Of a DNA stretch of 64,000 nt, positions 1-8,803 are shown piece after piece (position 1 is the first letter of the stretch; each line of letters starts with the position of its first letter). The position numbers and the translations under genes were made by a program. The stretch is from Sphingopyxis yananensis (GTDB lineage Bacteria; Pseudomonadota; Alphaproteobacteria; Sphingomonadales; Sphingomonadaceae), in NCBI RefSeq assembly GCF_020687785.1, contig NZ_JAJEWI010000005.1, forward strand, positions 682,001-746,000. Direction: 5' to 3'. The notes beneath the pieces are model-generated. The model was not told the origin of the DNA. It was given only the letters and a program-made list of their open reading frames with translations, and made no database searches.

Positions 1-1551
1 GTCGGCTGCATCGGGGTAGCGCCACATCATGGTCAGACCGGTGGCTGCGCGAACCAAGGGGCCATAGCCAAGGCGTTTTGCCCATGGTCCTGTCGGACCA
101 AAAGCGGAACTGTCTGCCATGATCAGGGTGGGGTTGATGGCCAAGAGCGTGTCGGGTCCCAAGCCTAGACTGTCCATCGTGCCCGGTTTGAAGTTGGACA
201 GAAGAATATCGGCGTGCCGCACGAGATCGAGAAAGAGCGCGCGACCTTCTTCGTGGCGTAGGTCGAGGCCAAGGCTGCGCTTGTTCCGATGACCCGCGGC
301 AAAGCTTTCTGACAAGCCATAGGGCAGATAAGATTGGCGTGATCCGTCCGGAAAGGCTGTGCTTTCGATTTTGATGACGTCGGCGCCGCCATCCGAGAAC
401 ATGCGTCCTGCTTCTGCTCCGACGACGATGACGCCAAGGTCCAGAACCTTTAGCCCGTCAAAGGGCCGTTCAACCTGTTCATCACCCAAGGACTGGGGAT
501 GGGGGGACGGGAGCGCTGCGGCAGCAGCGTTTACGGGGCCCATTCTGGCACCGTCGATAGTTAGGACGCCGTTTGGCACAATGACCTGATCGCCGCTTGG
601 CGTGGTGAGGGTGGTGAGGGCTTGGCGCTGGGCGATTTGGTCGCTGGCTGCAAATTCCGAAAAACTGAGCATGGCCGAAATTGGAACACCGTGCGCCTGA
701 CCTTGGGTTTCGAGATCGGCACGTCGGCGCGACGCGAAAAAGGTTGCGAGCGAAGATTGCAATTCGGTGGATTGCTGACGGGTGCTGATTTTGGCAAATT
801 CCGGTGCCGCAAAAGCGGCGGGTTCACCCATCCAGCGAAACATGCCTTGCCATTGACGGGGCGCAAGCAGGCAGATGCGAACCGCACCATCGGCGCAGTC
901 GAATATGGGATATTGTGTGCCAATCGCTGGGCGATCACGCGATAAAAGATGAGCTGGGCGACCCATGGTGGCGCTGCCGTTAATGCCATAGCCGGGGTCG
1001 AGTGCCTGCATCGCACCGTCTAGCGCGGAATAGTCGATATGTTCGCCAGTTCCGCAGCGCAGGGCTTTGAAATGGGCGGCCAGCATCACATAAGCGGCTT
1101 GGGATGCTGCACATTGCCACGCGAGTTGGCCGGGGGGGAGCAATGGCGCGCGGCCCCGAATGCCGGAGCGAGACAGGCCGCCGGACAAGGCGTGGAGCAC
1201 GGCATCGCTGGCTTTCCATTCGCTAAGGCTGTTATTTTGGCCAAAAGGGCTGATTTCCATCAAAATTAGGGATGGCTTGGCATGGGCCATTAACGCCATA
1301 TCCAGAGAGGATGGCGGTGCGACGATGATATCTGCTTGCCTGATATGGTCCAGATCAAGTGGCGTCGATACAAAGATTTTTCCAGCATTGGCTGCGATGT
1401 CGTCGGCGGCGGTTGAGGGTGGGCGGAAGCGCGCTACATGGGCGCCCAGTTCCGCCAGATAGCGCGTGGCAGACGCTAATGGGCCGTCGATCAGGTCGAT
1501 GACATATAGGCCGCTTAATGGGCGGTCTGTGAAGCTGTGGGGCGTCGTCAT
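1..1551 (-). CDS. Tandem (two-lobe) CaiB/BaiF family III CoA-transferase, 3' end outside window
   Basis: The minus-strand frame is open from ATG 1551 to the left edge, so at least 517 residues are present and the C-terminus is missing. Family III CoA-transferases move CoA between carboxylic acids in the cytoplasm. Lobe 1 (about residues 1-330) opens with the family's typical PLSGLYVIDL and has the conserved TGEHIDYSALDGA stretch. A second lobe starts near residue 365 with FDGLKVLDLG and continues through NKRSLGLDL, DILLSNFKPGTMDSLGL and SAFGPTGPWA. Where single-lobe members carry the catalytic Asp (consensus xDxxAG), lobe 1 reads AWQCAAS, so this lobe appears to lack it; the matching part of lobe 2 lies outside the window. 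The start overlaps the stop of the GFA gene (ATGA), so the two are co-transcribed from 1958. It probably activates a pathway acid of the island; the substrate is unknown. Confidence 0.85.
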   Translation of the reverse strand, partial: MTTPHSFTDRPLSGLYVIDLIDGPLASATRYLAELGAHVARFRPPSTAADDIAANAGKIFVSTPLDLDHIRQADIIVAPPSSLDMALMAHAKPSLILMEISPFGQNNSLSEWKASDAVLHALSGGLSRSGIRGRAPLLPPGQLAWQCAASQAAYVMLAAHFKALRCGTGEHIDYSALDGAMQALDPGYGINGSATMGRPAHLLSRDRPAIGTQYPIFDCADGAVRICLLAPRQWQGMFRWMGEPAAFAAPEFAKISTRQQSTELQSSLATFFASRRRADLETQGQAHGVPISAMLSFSEFAASDQIAQRQALTTLTTPSGDQVIVPNGVLTIDGARMGPVNAAAAALPSPHPQSLGDEQVERPFDGLKVLDLGVIVVGAEAGRMFSDGGADVIKIESTAFPDGSRQSYLPYGLSESFAAGHRNKRSLGLDLRHEEGRALFLDLVRHADILLSNFKPGTMDSLGLGPDTLLAINPTLIMADSSAFGPTGPWAKRLGYGPLVRAATGLTMMWRYPDAAD

Positions 1552-1958
1552 TGGGGATTGCGTGCAAATTGAGGAAGGTCCGCAGGAATATTCACCCATG
1601 GCAATGCGGTGGATGTCCAGACATGAATGGCGGGCGTCAAGCGGGCCGGATCATCAGCCGTTCCCGCTTTGATAATCGCTATTTGCGGAGACGCACTGGA
1701 CAGCGAACAAATGGGCGATCCGCATTGGGCGCAGAATTGGCGGTCGACGGGCTGGCCGCTGTCGGTGTCATGGTCGGTGTAGGTTGTGAGGGTCCCGCTG
1801 ATATGCATGGCGGCCGCAGGAATGATGACGTTGACGGAGAATGCGCTGCCGGATTGGCGCCGGCAGTTGCTGCAATGGCAAATGGCCACCGTCATTGGAT
1901 TGCGGTTTATTTGATAGCGCACCGCGCCGCAATTGCACCCGCCTTTGATCTCGTTCAT
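1548..1958 (-). CDS. GFA / CENP-V family zinc-binding protein
   Basis: The protein has 136 residues and the metal-binding pattern of the glutathione-dependent formaldehyde-activating (GFA) family: GGCNCGAVRY at the start, CHCSNCRR in the middle and FCAQCGSPI later. Family members bind zinc; some act on S-hydroxymethylglutathione, but many have unknown roles. An earlier in-frame ATG at 1970 exists, but its own codons form the GGAGAG ribosome-binding site for ATG 1958, so 1958 is preferred. It is the first gene of a minus-strand pair with the CoA-transferase. Palindrome copy A lies about 35 bp upstream, between this gene and the divergent aldehyde dehydrogenase. A role in detoxifying an aldehyde produced by the pathway is conjecture. 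Confidence 0.8.
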   Translation of the reverse strand: MNEIKGGCNCGAVRYQINRNPMTVAICHCSNCRRQSGSAFSVNVIIPAAAMHISGTLTTYTDHDTDSGQPVDRQFCAQCGSPICSLSSASPQIAIIKAGTADDPARLTPAIHVWTSTALPWVNIPADLPQFARNPQ

Positions 1959-1992
1959 CACTCTCTCCATTTATCTTTGCTGTTGCGCTTTT

Positions 1993-2009
1993 AACTAATG
2001 GCATTAGTT
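1993..2009. promoter_or_regulatory. Palindromic operator, copy A
   Basis: AACTAATGGCATTAGTT is a perfect 8+1+8 palindrome in the short divergent region between the GFA gene (minus) and the aldehyde dehydrogenase (plus). Close relatives occur at 7524, 14573 and 15110, each at a promoter region of the same catabolic island. It is probably the binding site of the TetR protein at 13119-13751; that link is inferred. Confidence 0.7.
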
Positions 2010-2071
2010 TACGGAGTCGGCAACCGTCAATCGATCCGCAAGCAGCGGGCTGTAATCAGGTGGAGAGTGGT

Positions 2072-3484
2072 GTGAACGAACAATATGCGATGACGATCGG
2101 TGGGCAGGCGGTTTTAGCGGCATCGACGATAGAAGTCCGTAATCCGGCGACTGGTGAGTTTTTTGCCCTAGCGCCCGATGCCTCGGCGGATGATCTGGAT
2201 GCGGCGGTTGCGGCCGCGACGCTGGCCTTTCCTGCATGGCGCGATACCCCGATGGCCGATCGCAAGGCCTGTTTGGTGAAAGCGGCCGAAGCGATTGAAG
2301 CCCATGCGGATGAATTGGCGTCTTTGTTCGTGGCAGAGCAGGGCCGACCTTTGGCTGGTGCCAAGATGGAAATCTTGGGCGCGGCGATGTGGCTGAAGGC
2401 CACGACCATGTTAGATATTCCCGTTGATGTGACAGAGGATAATGATAAGCGGCGGATTGAGGTGCATCATGTGCCCTTGGGCGTGGTGTGCGGAATTGTG
2501 CCATGGAATTTCCCCGTTTTACTAGCGTCGTGGAAAATCGGACCGGCATTGATGGCAGGCAATACATTGGTGCTGAAGCCATCGCCCTTTACCCCGCTAT
2601 GTACGTTGCGGATTGGCGCGTTGATCCGCGAGGCATTTCCGGCCGGTGTGATTAATATCATCAGCGGCGGCGATGCGCTGGGCCCATTGATGACCGCGCA
2701 CCCTGGTTTTGCGAAGATTAGCTTTACGGGGTCTACGGCAACGGGACGTCGCGTGATGGAAACCGCAGCGAAAGACTTGAAACGGATTACGTTGGAATTG
2801 GGGGGTAATGATGCCGCCATTGTCATGCCCGACGTGGACGTAGATCTGATTGCCGAGCAATTGTTTGAAGGCGCGTTCCATAATAGCGCGCAAGTCTGTG
2901 TCGCGACAAAGCGCTTGTATATTCATGCGGATATTTATGATCAGCTGCGGGACCGATTACACCAACTCGCGCAGCAATTGCCAGTGGGTGATGGCACCCA
3001 GCAAGGTGTGCGTTTTGGTCCTGTGCAAAATGAACCGCAATATCGGCGTGTTTTGGCGTTGTTGGAAGATGCGCGGGCCAATGGTCTGACCTTGCTGGAA
3101 GGCGGAGCGGTGCCGGAACAAGGGTATTTCATCCCATTGACGCTGGTGGATAACCCGCCCGAAGATAGCCGTGTGGTGGTCGAAGAGGCGTTTGGACCGA
3201 TATTGCCACTGCTGAAATTTACTGATGTTGATGATGTGGTCACACGGGCCAATGATACCGAATATGGGTTGGCGGGCGCGGTCTGGTCCGCTGATATTGA
3301 GGCAGCAACAGCCATCGCGCATCGTTTGGACACGGGGACAGTCTGGATTAACCAGAATTTGCAATCGACCCCATTCACCCCTTTGGCAGGGGCGAAGCAG
3401 TCGGGCTTTGGGCAAGAAAATGGCTTGGCTGGGCTGTTGGAATTTACCCGTCCGAAGTCGATTTTCATTCCAAAGGCGGGATAA
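2072..3484 (+). CDS. NAD(P)-dependent aldehyde dehydrogenase
   Basis: About 470 residues of the aldehyde dehydrogenase superfamily, which oxidise aldehydes to carboxylic acids in the cytoplasm. Visible hallmarks are PWNFPVLL in the cofactor domain, FTGSTATGRRV, the ELGGND motif with the general-base Glu, and the catalytic Cys in NSAQVCVATKR (about residue 276 from this start). The C-terminal part has FGPILPLL and the FTPLAGAKQSGFG region. The frame opens at a GTG at 2060, but a GGAGAG ribosome-binding site at 2062-2067 points to GTG 2072. The gene is divergent from the GFA gene and shares palindrome copy A. The acyl-CoA dehydrogenase gene follows after 4 bp, so both form one operon ending at the terminator near 4720. 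The likely substrate is an aldehyde formed by the island's P450, Rieske or GMC enzymes. Confidence 0.9.
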   Translation: MNEQYAMTIGGQAVLAASTIEVRNPATGEFFALAPDASADDLDAAVAAATLAFPAWRDTPMADRKACLVKAAEAIEAHADELASLFVAEQGRPLAGAKMEILGAAMWLKATTMLDIPVDVTEDNDKRRIEVHHVPLGVVCGIVPWNFPVLLASWKIGPALMAGNTLVLKPSPFTPLCTLRIGALIREAFPAGVINIISGGDALGPLMTAHPGFAKISFTGSTATGRRVMETAAKDLKRITLELGGNDAAIVMPDVDVDLIAEQLFEGAFHNSAQVCVATKRLYIHADIYDQLRDRLHQLAQQLPVGDGTQQGVRFGPVQNEPQYRRVLALLEDARANGLTLLEGGAVPEQGYFIPLTLVDNPPEDSRVVVEEAFGPILPLLKFTDVDDVVTRANDTEYGLAGAVWSADIEAATAIAHRLDTGTVWINQNLQSTPFTPLAGAKQSGFGQENGLAGLLEFTRPKSIFIPKAG

Positions 3485-3488
3485 GGTG

Positions 3489-4694
3489 ATGCAGCTTAGC
3501 CCTGAAAATGAAGCCTTCCGTGATGAGGTGCGAGCCTTTTTCGAAGCGGAGCTAACACCAGAGTTGCGCCGTTCCGGCAAGTTGATGACCAGTGTTTATG
3601 CTGATCATGAATCGCAAATGGCGTGGCAAGCAAAGCTTCATGCGAAGGGTTGGGCGGCACCAGCTTGGCCGGTGGAATATGGTGGGTGCGACTGGACGGT
3701 CGTGCAGCATCATATTTTTGCGGCAGAGCGGGTGCGGGCTGGCGCGCCGCCTGTGTCCCCCATGGGGATTAAAATGTGCGGTCCTGCGATCATTGGATTT
3801 GGGACAGAGGAGCAGAAAGCATATTTCTTGCCGAAAATGCTGAGCGGCGAGCATTTTTGGTGTCAGGGATATTCGGAGCCGGGTGCGGGGTCTGATTTGG
3901 CGGCGTTGCAGATGAAAGCCGTGCGTGACGGCGATGATTTTATATGCACCGGCACGAAAATCTGGACCACCCATGCCAATGTGGCGGATTGGATTTTCTG
4001 TTTGGTGCGGACCAAGAAAAGTGACCGCAAACAGCGGGGTATCAGCTTTTTGTTGATTGATATGCATTCACCCGGCATCGAAGTTCGTCCCATTATCATG
4101 GCTTCTGGTGAACATATTCAAAACCAGATTTTTTTCGACAACGTCCGCGTGCCCGTGGCCAATGTGTTGGGCGAGATTGATGACGGTTGGACGGTCGCCA
4201 AATATTTGTTGGAATTTGAACGGGGCGGCAGTGCCTATGCGCCCGAAATTGCCGTCGCATTGGACGAATTGGCGAGCCAGATTCAGGCGCAGCCTGATGG
4301 CCCAAGCCGTGCAATATTGGACATGAATATCGCCGAAGCGCGTATTCGTTGTGATATATTGGCGCGATTGGAAAGTGATATTTTATCCCGCCTGTCCGCT
4401 GGGGCACCCACGGGCGCGGATGCGTCCATGATGAAGATATTGGGCACGGAGTTGCAGCAGCGTGTCACAGAATTGGCACTGGACGCAGCGGGCCCGCTGG
4501 CGCGGGCATTTCAACCCGGCGTTGCGATGCCCGGCGGCCCAATCCCCCATCACGACATCAGCGATTATTGCAGCGGCGAGATATGGCAAGCCATTGCGCC
4601 GTTGCACTATCTGAATGAACGGGCCAGCACCATTTATGCTGGCACCAATGAGATTCAGCGTGGGATTTTGGCGAAGGCTGAATTGCGGATTTAA
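3489..4694 (+). CDS. Acyl-CoA dehydrogenase, long subunit
   Basis: 401 residues of the flavin-dependent acyl-CoA dehydrogenase family, which introduces an alpha-beta double bond into acyl-CoA thioesters. Recognisable segments are WCQGYSEPGAGSDLA in the FAD/substrate domain, KIWTTHA, the GISFLLIDM stretch and the C-terminal STIYAGTNEIQRGILAK. The frame is open further upstream, but ATG 3489, 4 bp after the aldehyde dehydrogenase stop, begins the typical N-terminal helix (MQLSPENEAFRDEVR). A second, shorter acyl-CoA dehydrogenase lies convergent at 4845-5849. Such long/short pairs form heterotetramers in steroid and other cyclic acid degradation (FadE26-27 and FadE28-29 types), so these two may be partners; that is inference. 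Confidence 0.92.
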   Translation: MQLSPENEAFRDEVRAFFEAELTPELRRSGKLMTSVYADHESQMAWQAKLHAKGWAAPAWPVEYGGCDWTVVQHHIFAAERVRAGAPPVSPMGIKMCGPAIIGFGTEEQKAYFLPKMLSGEHFWCQGYSEPGAGSDLAALQMKAVRDGDDFICTGTKIWTTHANVADWIFCLVRTKKSDRKQRGISFLLIDMHSPGIEVRPIIMASGEHIQNQIFFDNVRVPVANVLGEIDDGWTVAKYLLEFERGGSAYAPEIAVALDELASQIQAQPDGPSRAILDMNIAEARIRCDILARLESDILSRLSAGAPTGADASMMKILGTELQQRVTELALDAAGPLARAFQPGVAMPGGPIPHHDISDYCSGEIWQAIAPLHYLNERASTIYAGTNEIQRGILAKAELRI

Positions 4695-4719
4695 TCTGGT
4701 CAACAGGATTATTATGTCG

Positions 4720-4750
4720 GGGGCGCCTGTTGTGCGCCCCTTAATTTTTT
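4720..4750 (+). terminator. Rho-independent terminator of the ALDH-ACAD operon
   Basis: A GGGGCGC/GCGCCCC stem (4720-4726 with 4734-4740) with a 7-nt loop is followed by TTAATTTTTT. It lies 26 bp after the acyl-CoA dehydrogenase stop codon in the convergent gap. Confidence 0.8.
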
Positions 4751-4844
4751 GGCAGCTAAGTTGGTAAGTCAGGGGTGATTTCGGGCAAATATTGGGCGGT
4801 CTAGCGTTTTGCGCGCTGCCCAATATGGAAAGCTGGAGGTCCGC

Positions 4845-5849
4845 TTAGCCGAGCGCCATATAGCGCGCCAGATGGTCATCGCGGGTACCAAATTCGCTTT
4901 CAATCACAGTTAAGCGTTTGAATAATGGTGAAATGATCAATTCCTCGGTCATTCCCATACCGCCATGTAATTGGACGGCATTTTGACCAACAAAGCGGCC
5001 AGTCTCCGCGATGGTGACTTTGGCCGCGCTGATGGCTTTGGCCCGATCTTTAGGATCATGGTCCAGAGCATCCGCCGCCAGAGCGGCGGCAGCGGCGGCG
5101 CGGCGTGATGCAATATGCATATCCACAAGCCGATGTTGGATGACCTGAAAGCTGGAAATCGCCTGATCAAATTGTTTGCGTTGAACGCAATAGTCCCGTG
5201 TGTCGCTGACCAATTTGACCATGATGGCCGAGGCTTCGGCACAAATGGCCGCGGTGGCAAGGTCGATCATGTCGTCAATGTCTTGGGGATCCAGCGGCAG
5301 ACGCGCGTCGTTTGGAACGACGACGTCGTCCAACAATATGTCGGCGGCGCGTCGCCCATCGATGGTCGGATAGCTATGCATCACTAGTGCCGAGCGGGGA
5401 ATCAGGAAGGCCGTAACTTCGCTATCAATTTGAGCGGTGATGATGACCGCGTCTGCTTCGGCCGCGCCAATAGCCAAAAGCTTGCCGCCCGACAAGCGCC
5501 AGCCCGCCGCATCGGGGGCTGCGTAGGCGGCCTCTTTGTCATCCAGCGAAGCGAAAGCAATAGAAGCTTCGCCTGCCGCTACACGTGGCAACCATTGGGC
5601 CGCGTGCGGACCGCCGGATCGGTCGAGCAGGGTGCCCGCCAACAAAATATATTCCAAATAGGGTGTGGCGATGGCCCGTGGGCCCAATATTTCCAGAACA
5701 GCAAAGCCATTTTTGGGCGAAAGAGCTAGTCCCCCATGGGCTTCGCTGAATGGCAAGGCCAATGCGCCTGCTTCGGCCAGAGCGGACCATATGTCCGCGC
5801 CTGCTGAAAGGCGATCAAATTGTGCGGCAAGAGCGTCTTTCCATTCCAT
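4845..5849 (-). CDS. Acyl-CoA dehydrogenase, short subunit type
   Basis: 334 residues, shorter than the usual 380-400, with a divergent N-terminal half. The C-terminal helical domain is typical: DYCVQRKQFDQAISSFQVIQH and QLHGGMGMTEELIISPLFKRL. Short, divergent members often serve as one partner of alpha2beta2 acyl-CoA dehydrogenases acting on bulky CoA thioesters, and the long subunit at 3489-4694 is the obvious candidate partner. The frame is open to 5993, but ATG 5849 (MEWKDALAAQ) sits 1 bp after the stop of the GMC oxidoreductase gene. The two genes are therefore translationally coupled and share a promoter near palindrome copy B. Which subunit carries the catalytic Glu cannot be decided by eye. 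Confidence 0.88.
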   Translation of the reverse strand: MEWKDALAAQFDRLSAGADIWSALAEAGALALPFSEAHGGLALSPKNGFAVLEILGPRAIATPYLEYILLAGTLLDRSGGPHAAQWLPRVAAGEASIAFASLDDKEAAYAAPDAAGWRLSGGKLLAIGAAEADAVIITAQIDSEVTAFLIPRSALVMHSYPTIDGRRAADILLDDVVVPNDARLPLDPQDIDDMIDLATAAICAEASAIMVKLVSDTRDYCVQRKQFDQAISSFQVIQHRLVDMHIASRRAAAAAALAADALDHDPKDRAKAISAAKVTIAETGRFVGQNAVQLHGGMGMTEELIISPLFKRLTVIESEFGTRDDHLARYMALG

Positions 5850-5850
5850 A

Positions 5851-7467
5851 TCAATCCACCTTTTCTGTGGGTGCGTCGCGTAAAATAATGTCGGCGGCGC
5901 GCCACGCCATCGCCATCGTGGGGCCATTGGTGTTGCCGGACGGAATGACCGGCATAATCGATGTGTCGATAATGCGCAGTCCTTGAATACCACGAACTTT
6001 TAGTTGTGGGTCCACCACAGATTCGGGATCATGGCCCATGCGGCAGCTTCCGACGGCATGATATCCACAGGTGCCAAAGCGATCATAGGCATCCATGATT
6101 TCTGCGTCGCTTTGGAAGGCTACGCCGGGCATGGTTTCGGACGAAATCATGTCGGCGAGCGGAGCTTGGCGGACATAGTCGCGCATCATGCGTACCGCGG
6201 CTACCATGGTTTCCCGATCCTCTGGGGTCGCGCGATAATTGGGCTTGAAGGTGGCGGCGGTATCAGGATCGGACGAACTGATATGAATGCTGCCGCGCGA
6301 TGTCGGGCGCAGCGGATAGAGTATGGCATTCATGCCAGGCTGGCGTTCCAATTGGCTGCGCTGGGTGGCCATGTCAAAGCTGAAGGGTGCGATGAGCATT
6401 TGGGCGTCGGGGCGATTAAGGCCAGCACGTGTTTTGAACCATCCGCCCACTTCATAGGCTGCGGCTGACATGGGGCCGTCGCGCGTCAGCACATATTGCA
6501 GCGTGGCCCATAGTAAACGCCACCCGCGAAAAATGCGATTTTGTGACAAAGCGGCTTTGGTTAATTCCCATTGCATGATGATGCCGCGATGCTCGATCAG
6601 GCCCTCTCCGACTTGTGGGTGATGGAGGACCACAGGAATAGACAAGGCGGCCAGACGATTCTGGTCACCGATACCAGATCGTTCGAGAATGGCGGGACTA
6701 GCCATCGCTCCGCCGCACAAAATGACCTCGTGTTTCGCATGGACGGTCTGTCGTTGTCCCTTGGACCGCAATTCGACGCCGATAGCGCGCAGGCCGTCAA
6801 AAAGCACGCGATCGACGGTGGCGTCGGTCAGGATGGTAAGATTGGGCCGCTTTTCGGCGGGGCGTAAAAATGCTGTGGCAGCGCTTTGGCGTTTGCCTTT
6901 CCAGATGGTGCGCGGGGCATAGCCAATAGCGACTTGATCATCAGGCGCATTGACGTCGGCTTTGTTGGTCCAGCCCATCGCCTGACCAGCCGCGATTTGC
7001 GCATCGCTGATTGGCAAGCGCTGGGTTGGCATGGATATTTTGAGTGGCCCGCTATCGCCGCGCGTCGGGGCGGCGCCCATTTCGTGATTTTCGATGGCCT
7101 GATATGCGGCGCCGATATGCGCCCAATTCCAGTCCGGGCTAGAGCATTCTGCGATGGCGTCGAAATCGGCCGGTTGACCCCGTACATACATCATACCATT
7201 GATGGACGAGGACCCGCCCAAAACCCGCCCGCGAACCCATGCTTCGGACTGGCCAGCCGTCGATTCTTCGGGTTGGCTCATATGGACCCATAGATGCTTT
7301 GGGTCTTGCATGACTTTGGCTAGCCCTTTGGGCATCGTAATAAACGGGTGGCCGTCGCGCGGCCCCGCCTCGATCAATGCGATTCTGAGCTTTGGATTTT
7401 CGGACAGGCGATAGGCCAGCACACAGCCCGCAGCTCCAGCGCCGCAAATAATATAATCGAAACTCAT
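5851..7467 (-). CDS. GMC-family FAD-dependent alcohol oxidoreductase
   Basis: 538 residues of the glucose-methanol-choline oxidoreductase family, which oxidise alcohols to aldehydes or ketones. The N-terminus has the Rossmann motif DYIICGAGAAGCVLAYRLSE with EAGPRD after it. The GMC signature region is GRVLGGSSSINGMMYVRGQPADFD. The C-terminus has GTCGYHAVGSCRMG with the active-site His and the final GNTNGPTMAMAWRAAD. Upstream ATG 7494 is possible, but ATG 7467 (MSFDYI) follows a GGGAG ribosome-binding site and places the dinucleotide-binding strand at the N-terminus as usual. It is the first gene of a minus-strand pair with the short acyl-CoA dehydrogenase and is divergent from the Rieske gene, sharing palindrome copy B. 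It may oxidise an alcohol made by the P450 or released by the sulfatase/esterase. Confidence 0.93.
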   Translation of the reverse strand: MSFDYIICGAGAAGCVLAYRLSENPKLRIALIEAGPRDGHPFITMPKGLAKVMQDPKHLWVHMSQPEESTAGQSEAWVRGRVLGGSSSINGMMYVRGQPADFDAIAECSSPDWNWAHIGAAYQAIENHEMGAAPTRGDSGPLKISMPTQRLPISDAQIAAGQAMGWTNKADVNAPDDQVAIGYAPRTIWKGKRQSAATAFLRPAEKRPNLTILTDATVDRVLFDGLRAIGVELRSKGQRQTVHAKHEVILCGGAMASPAILERSGIGDQNRLAALSIPVVLHHPQVGEGLIEHRGIIMQWELTKAALSQNRIFRGWRLLWATLQYVLTRDGPMSAAAYEVGGWFKTRAGLNRPDAQMLIAPFSFDMATQRSQLERQPGMNAILYPLRPTSRGSIHISSSDPDTAATFKPNYRATPEDRETMVAAVRMMRDYVRQAPLADMISSETMPGVAFQSDAEIMDAYDRFGTCGYHAVGSCRMGHDPESVVDPQLKVRGIQGLRIIDTSIMPVIPSGNTNGPTMAMAWRAADIILRDAPTEKVD

Positions 7468-7523
7468 ATCCAATTCTCCCGAGAAATTGGCCATTTTTTG
7501 GTTCTCGTTATCGCTTCATAAAA

Positions 7524-7540
7524 AACTATTGTCATTAGGT
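7524..7540. promoter_or_regulatory. Palindromic operator, copy B
   Basis: AACTATTGTCATTAGGT is an imperfect palindrome centred at 7532. It matches copy A at most positions and lies between the divergent GMC oxidoreductase and Rieske oxygenase genes, where both promoters must lie. Confidence 0.65.
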
Positions 7541-7587
7541 AAAGAGTGGAATAGGCTGATTGCAACAAGAAGGAGAGGATCTGGGAT

Positions 7588-8766
7588 ATGAGTGAGGTTG
7601 CAGAAGTTTCACGGCCTGCCCGCAAGCTGACAACCCTTGCCGACCTGACGCCAAGTCAGATCGAAGCGATCCGCAAGATACCGGCTGAAAAAGACGCCGT
7701 TGTGGTTCCCTTTGGTGCGACACGGCCCAGTAATATTTTCACCGGTCAGGAACGTTTTGACCAAGAGCAGGAAAAGATTTTCCGTCGGTATCCGGTGCCG
7801 GTCACGGTGTCGGCCTTGTTGCAACCAGGCAGCATCGTTGCCAATGACAGCTATGGCTTTCCGATGTTGGTGTCGCGCAAGCGGGATGGAACGATCAAAG
7901 CGTTTGTGAACGCGTGTCAGCACAAGGGTTCCAAGATTTTGGAAGATTGTGCGGTTCACAAGCAGGACCGTGTAACCTGCCCTTATCATGCTTGGACCTA
8001 TGGCATTGATGGTCGTTTAATTGGTGTTTCGCGCAGTGAATCCTTTGAAGGATTGGATAAGAGCAAGCGCGGATTGGTGGAGTTGGAAGCACGGGAGTGG
8101 GGCGGCATTGTTTATGTGCAGTTGAACCGTGACATCCCAGCCGATTGGTCGAAATTGTCGGATCAGGTCGCCGAGGATTTCACGGCGCTGGGTTTGCCCG
8201 ATGCACATGTTTATGGCCGTAAGACATTTGACCTGAAGGCCAATTGGAAAGTGGTTTTGGAGCCATTTTTGGAAGGTTATCATGTCCAGCGTTTGCACGC
8301 AGCGTCCATTGGTGACCGCTTTCAAGACGCGCCCAATATTGTCGACATGTTTGGCACGAACATCCGTCAGGTTTCGGGACGTATCGGATATGTTCCTGAA
8401 ATGTTGGACGAAGATCCAGCCGCCAATGTGCATAAGCTGGTAACCCATGCCTATACGACTTTTCCAAATTGCGTGGTGATTACCAGCCAATATTACACCA
8501 GTGTTATGTTGCTAGTCCCGCGTGCGCCGGATCGGACAATTGTGGAATATTTTATGCTGACGCCGGAAGCGGCGACGACGCCAAAGGCCGAAGAGGTTTT
8601 TGCGCGATCTTATGAGCTGATCTTGAACGTCTTTGGCGGAGAAGATTTTCGGGCTGCGGAAATTAGCCAACAAGGGCTGAGTGCCGGTGTGCCAGAGGAA
8701 GCGATATATTGCGGGTTGGAGACGAATATCGTCCGTTACTATGAAGCTATTGAAGCGCTTTTGTAA
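7588..8766 (+). CDS. Rieske non-haem iron oxygenase, alpha subunit type
   Basis: 392 residues. The N-terminal Rieske [2Fe-2S] domain has C110-Q-H112 and C131-P-Y-H134 (CQHKG and CPYHAWTYG). The catalytic domain has NWKVVLEPFLEGYHVQRLH, which supplies the two His ligands of the mononuclear iron and the acidic bridging region. These enzymes hydroxylate or demethylate hydrophobic substrates using O2 and electrons from a reductase. No reductase or ferredoxin gene is present nearby, so electrons must come from elsewhere. The start has an AGGAGAGG ribosome-binding site 11 bp upstream. It is the first gene of an apparent plus-strand operon with CoA ligase, P450, DUF35 and thiolase-like genes, preceded by palindrome copy B. 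The reaction cannot be told from the sequence. Confidence 0.92.
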   Translation: MSEVAEVSRPARKLTTLADLTPSQIEAIRKIPAEKDAVVVPFGATRPSNIFTGQERFDQEQEKIFRRYPVPVTVSALLQPGSIVANDSYGFPMLVSRKRDGTIKAFVNACQHKGSKILEDCAVHKQDRVTCPYHAWTYGIDGRLIGVSRSESFEGLDKSKRGLVELEAREWGGIVYVQLNRDIPADWSKLSDQVAEDFTALGLPDAHVYGRKTFDLKANWKVVLEPFLEGYHVQRLHAASIGDRFQDAPNIVDMFGTNIRQVSGRIGYVPEMLDEDPAANVHKLVTHAYTTFPNCVVITSQYYTSVMLLVPRAPDRTIVEYFMLTPEAATTPKAEEVFARSYELILNVFGGEDFRAAEISQQGLSAGVPEEAIYCGLETNIVRYYEAIEALL

Positions 8767-8803
8767 TTCATGAACCGGCGATAGACCGGATGGAGAGGGA
8801 TTG

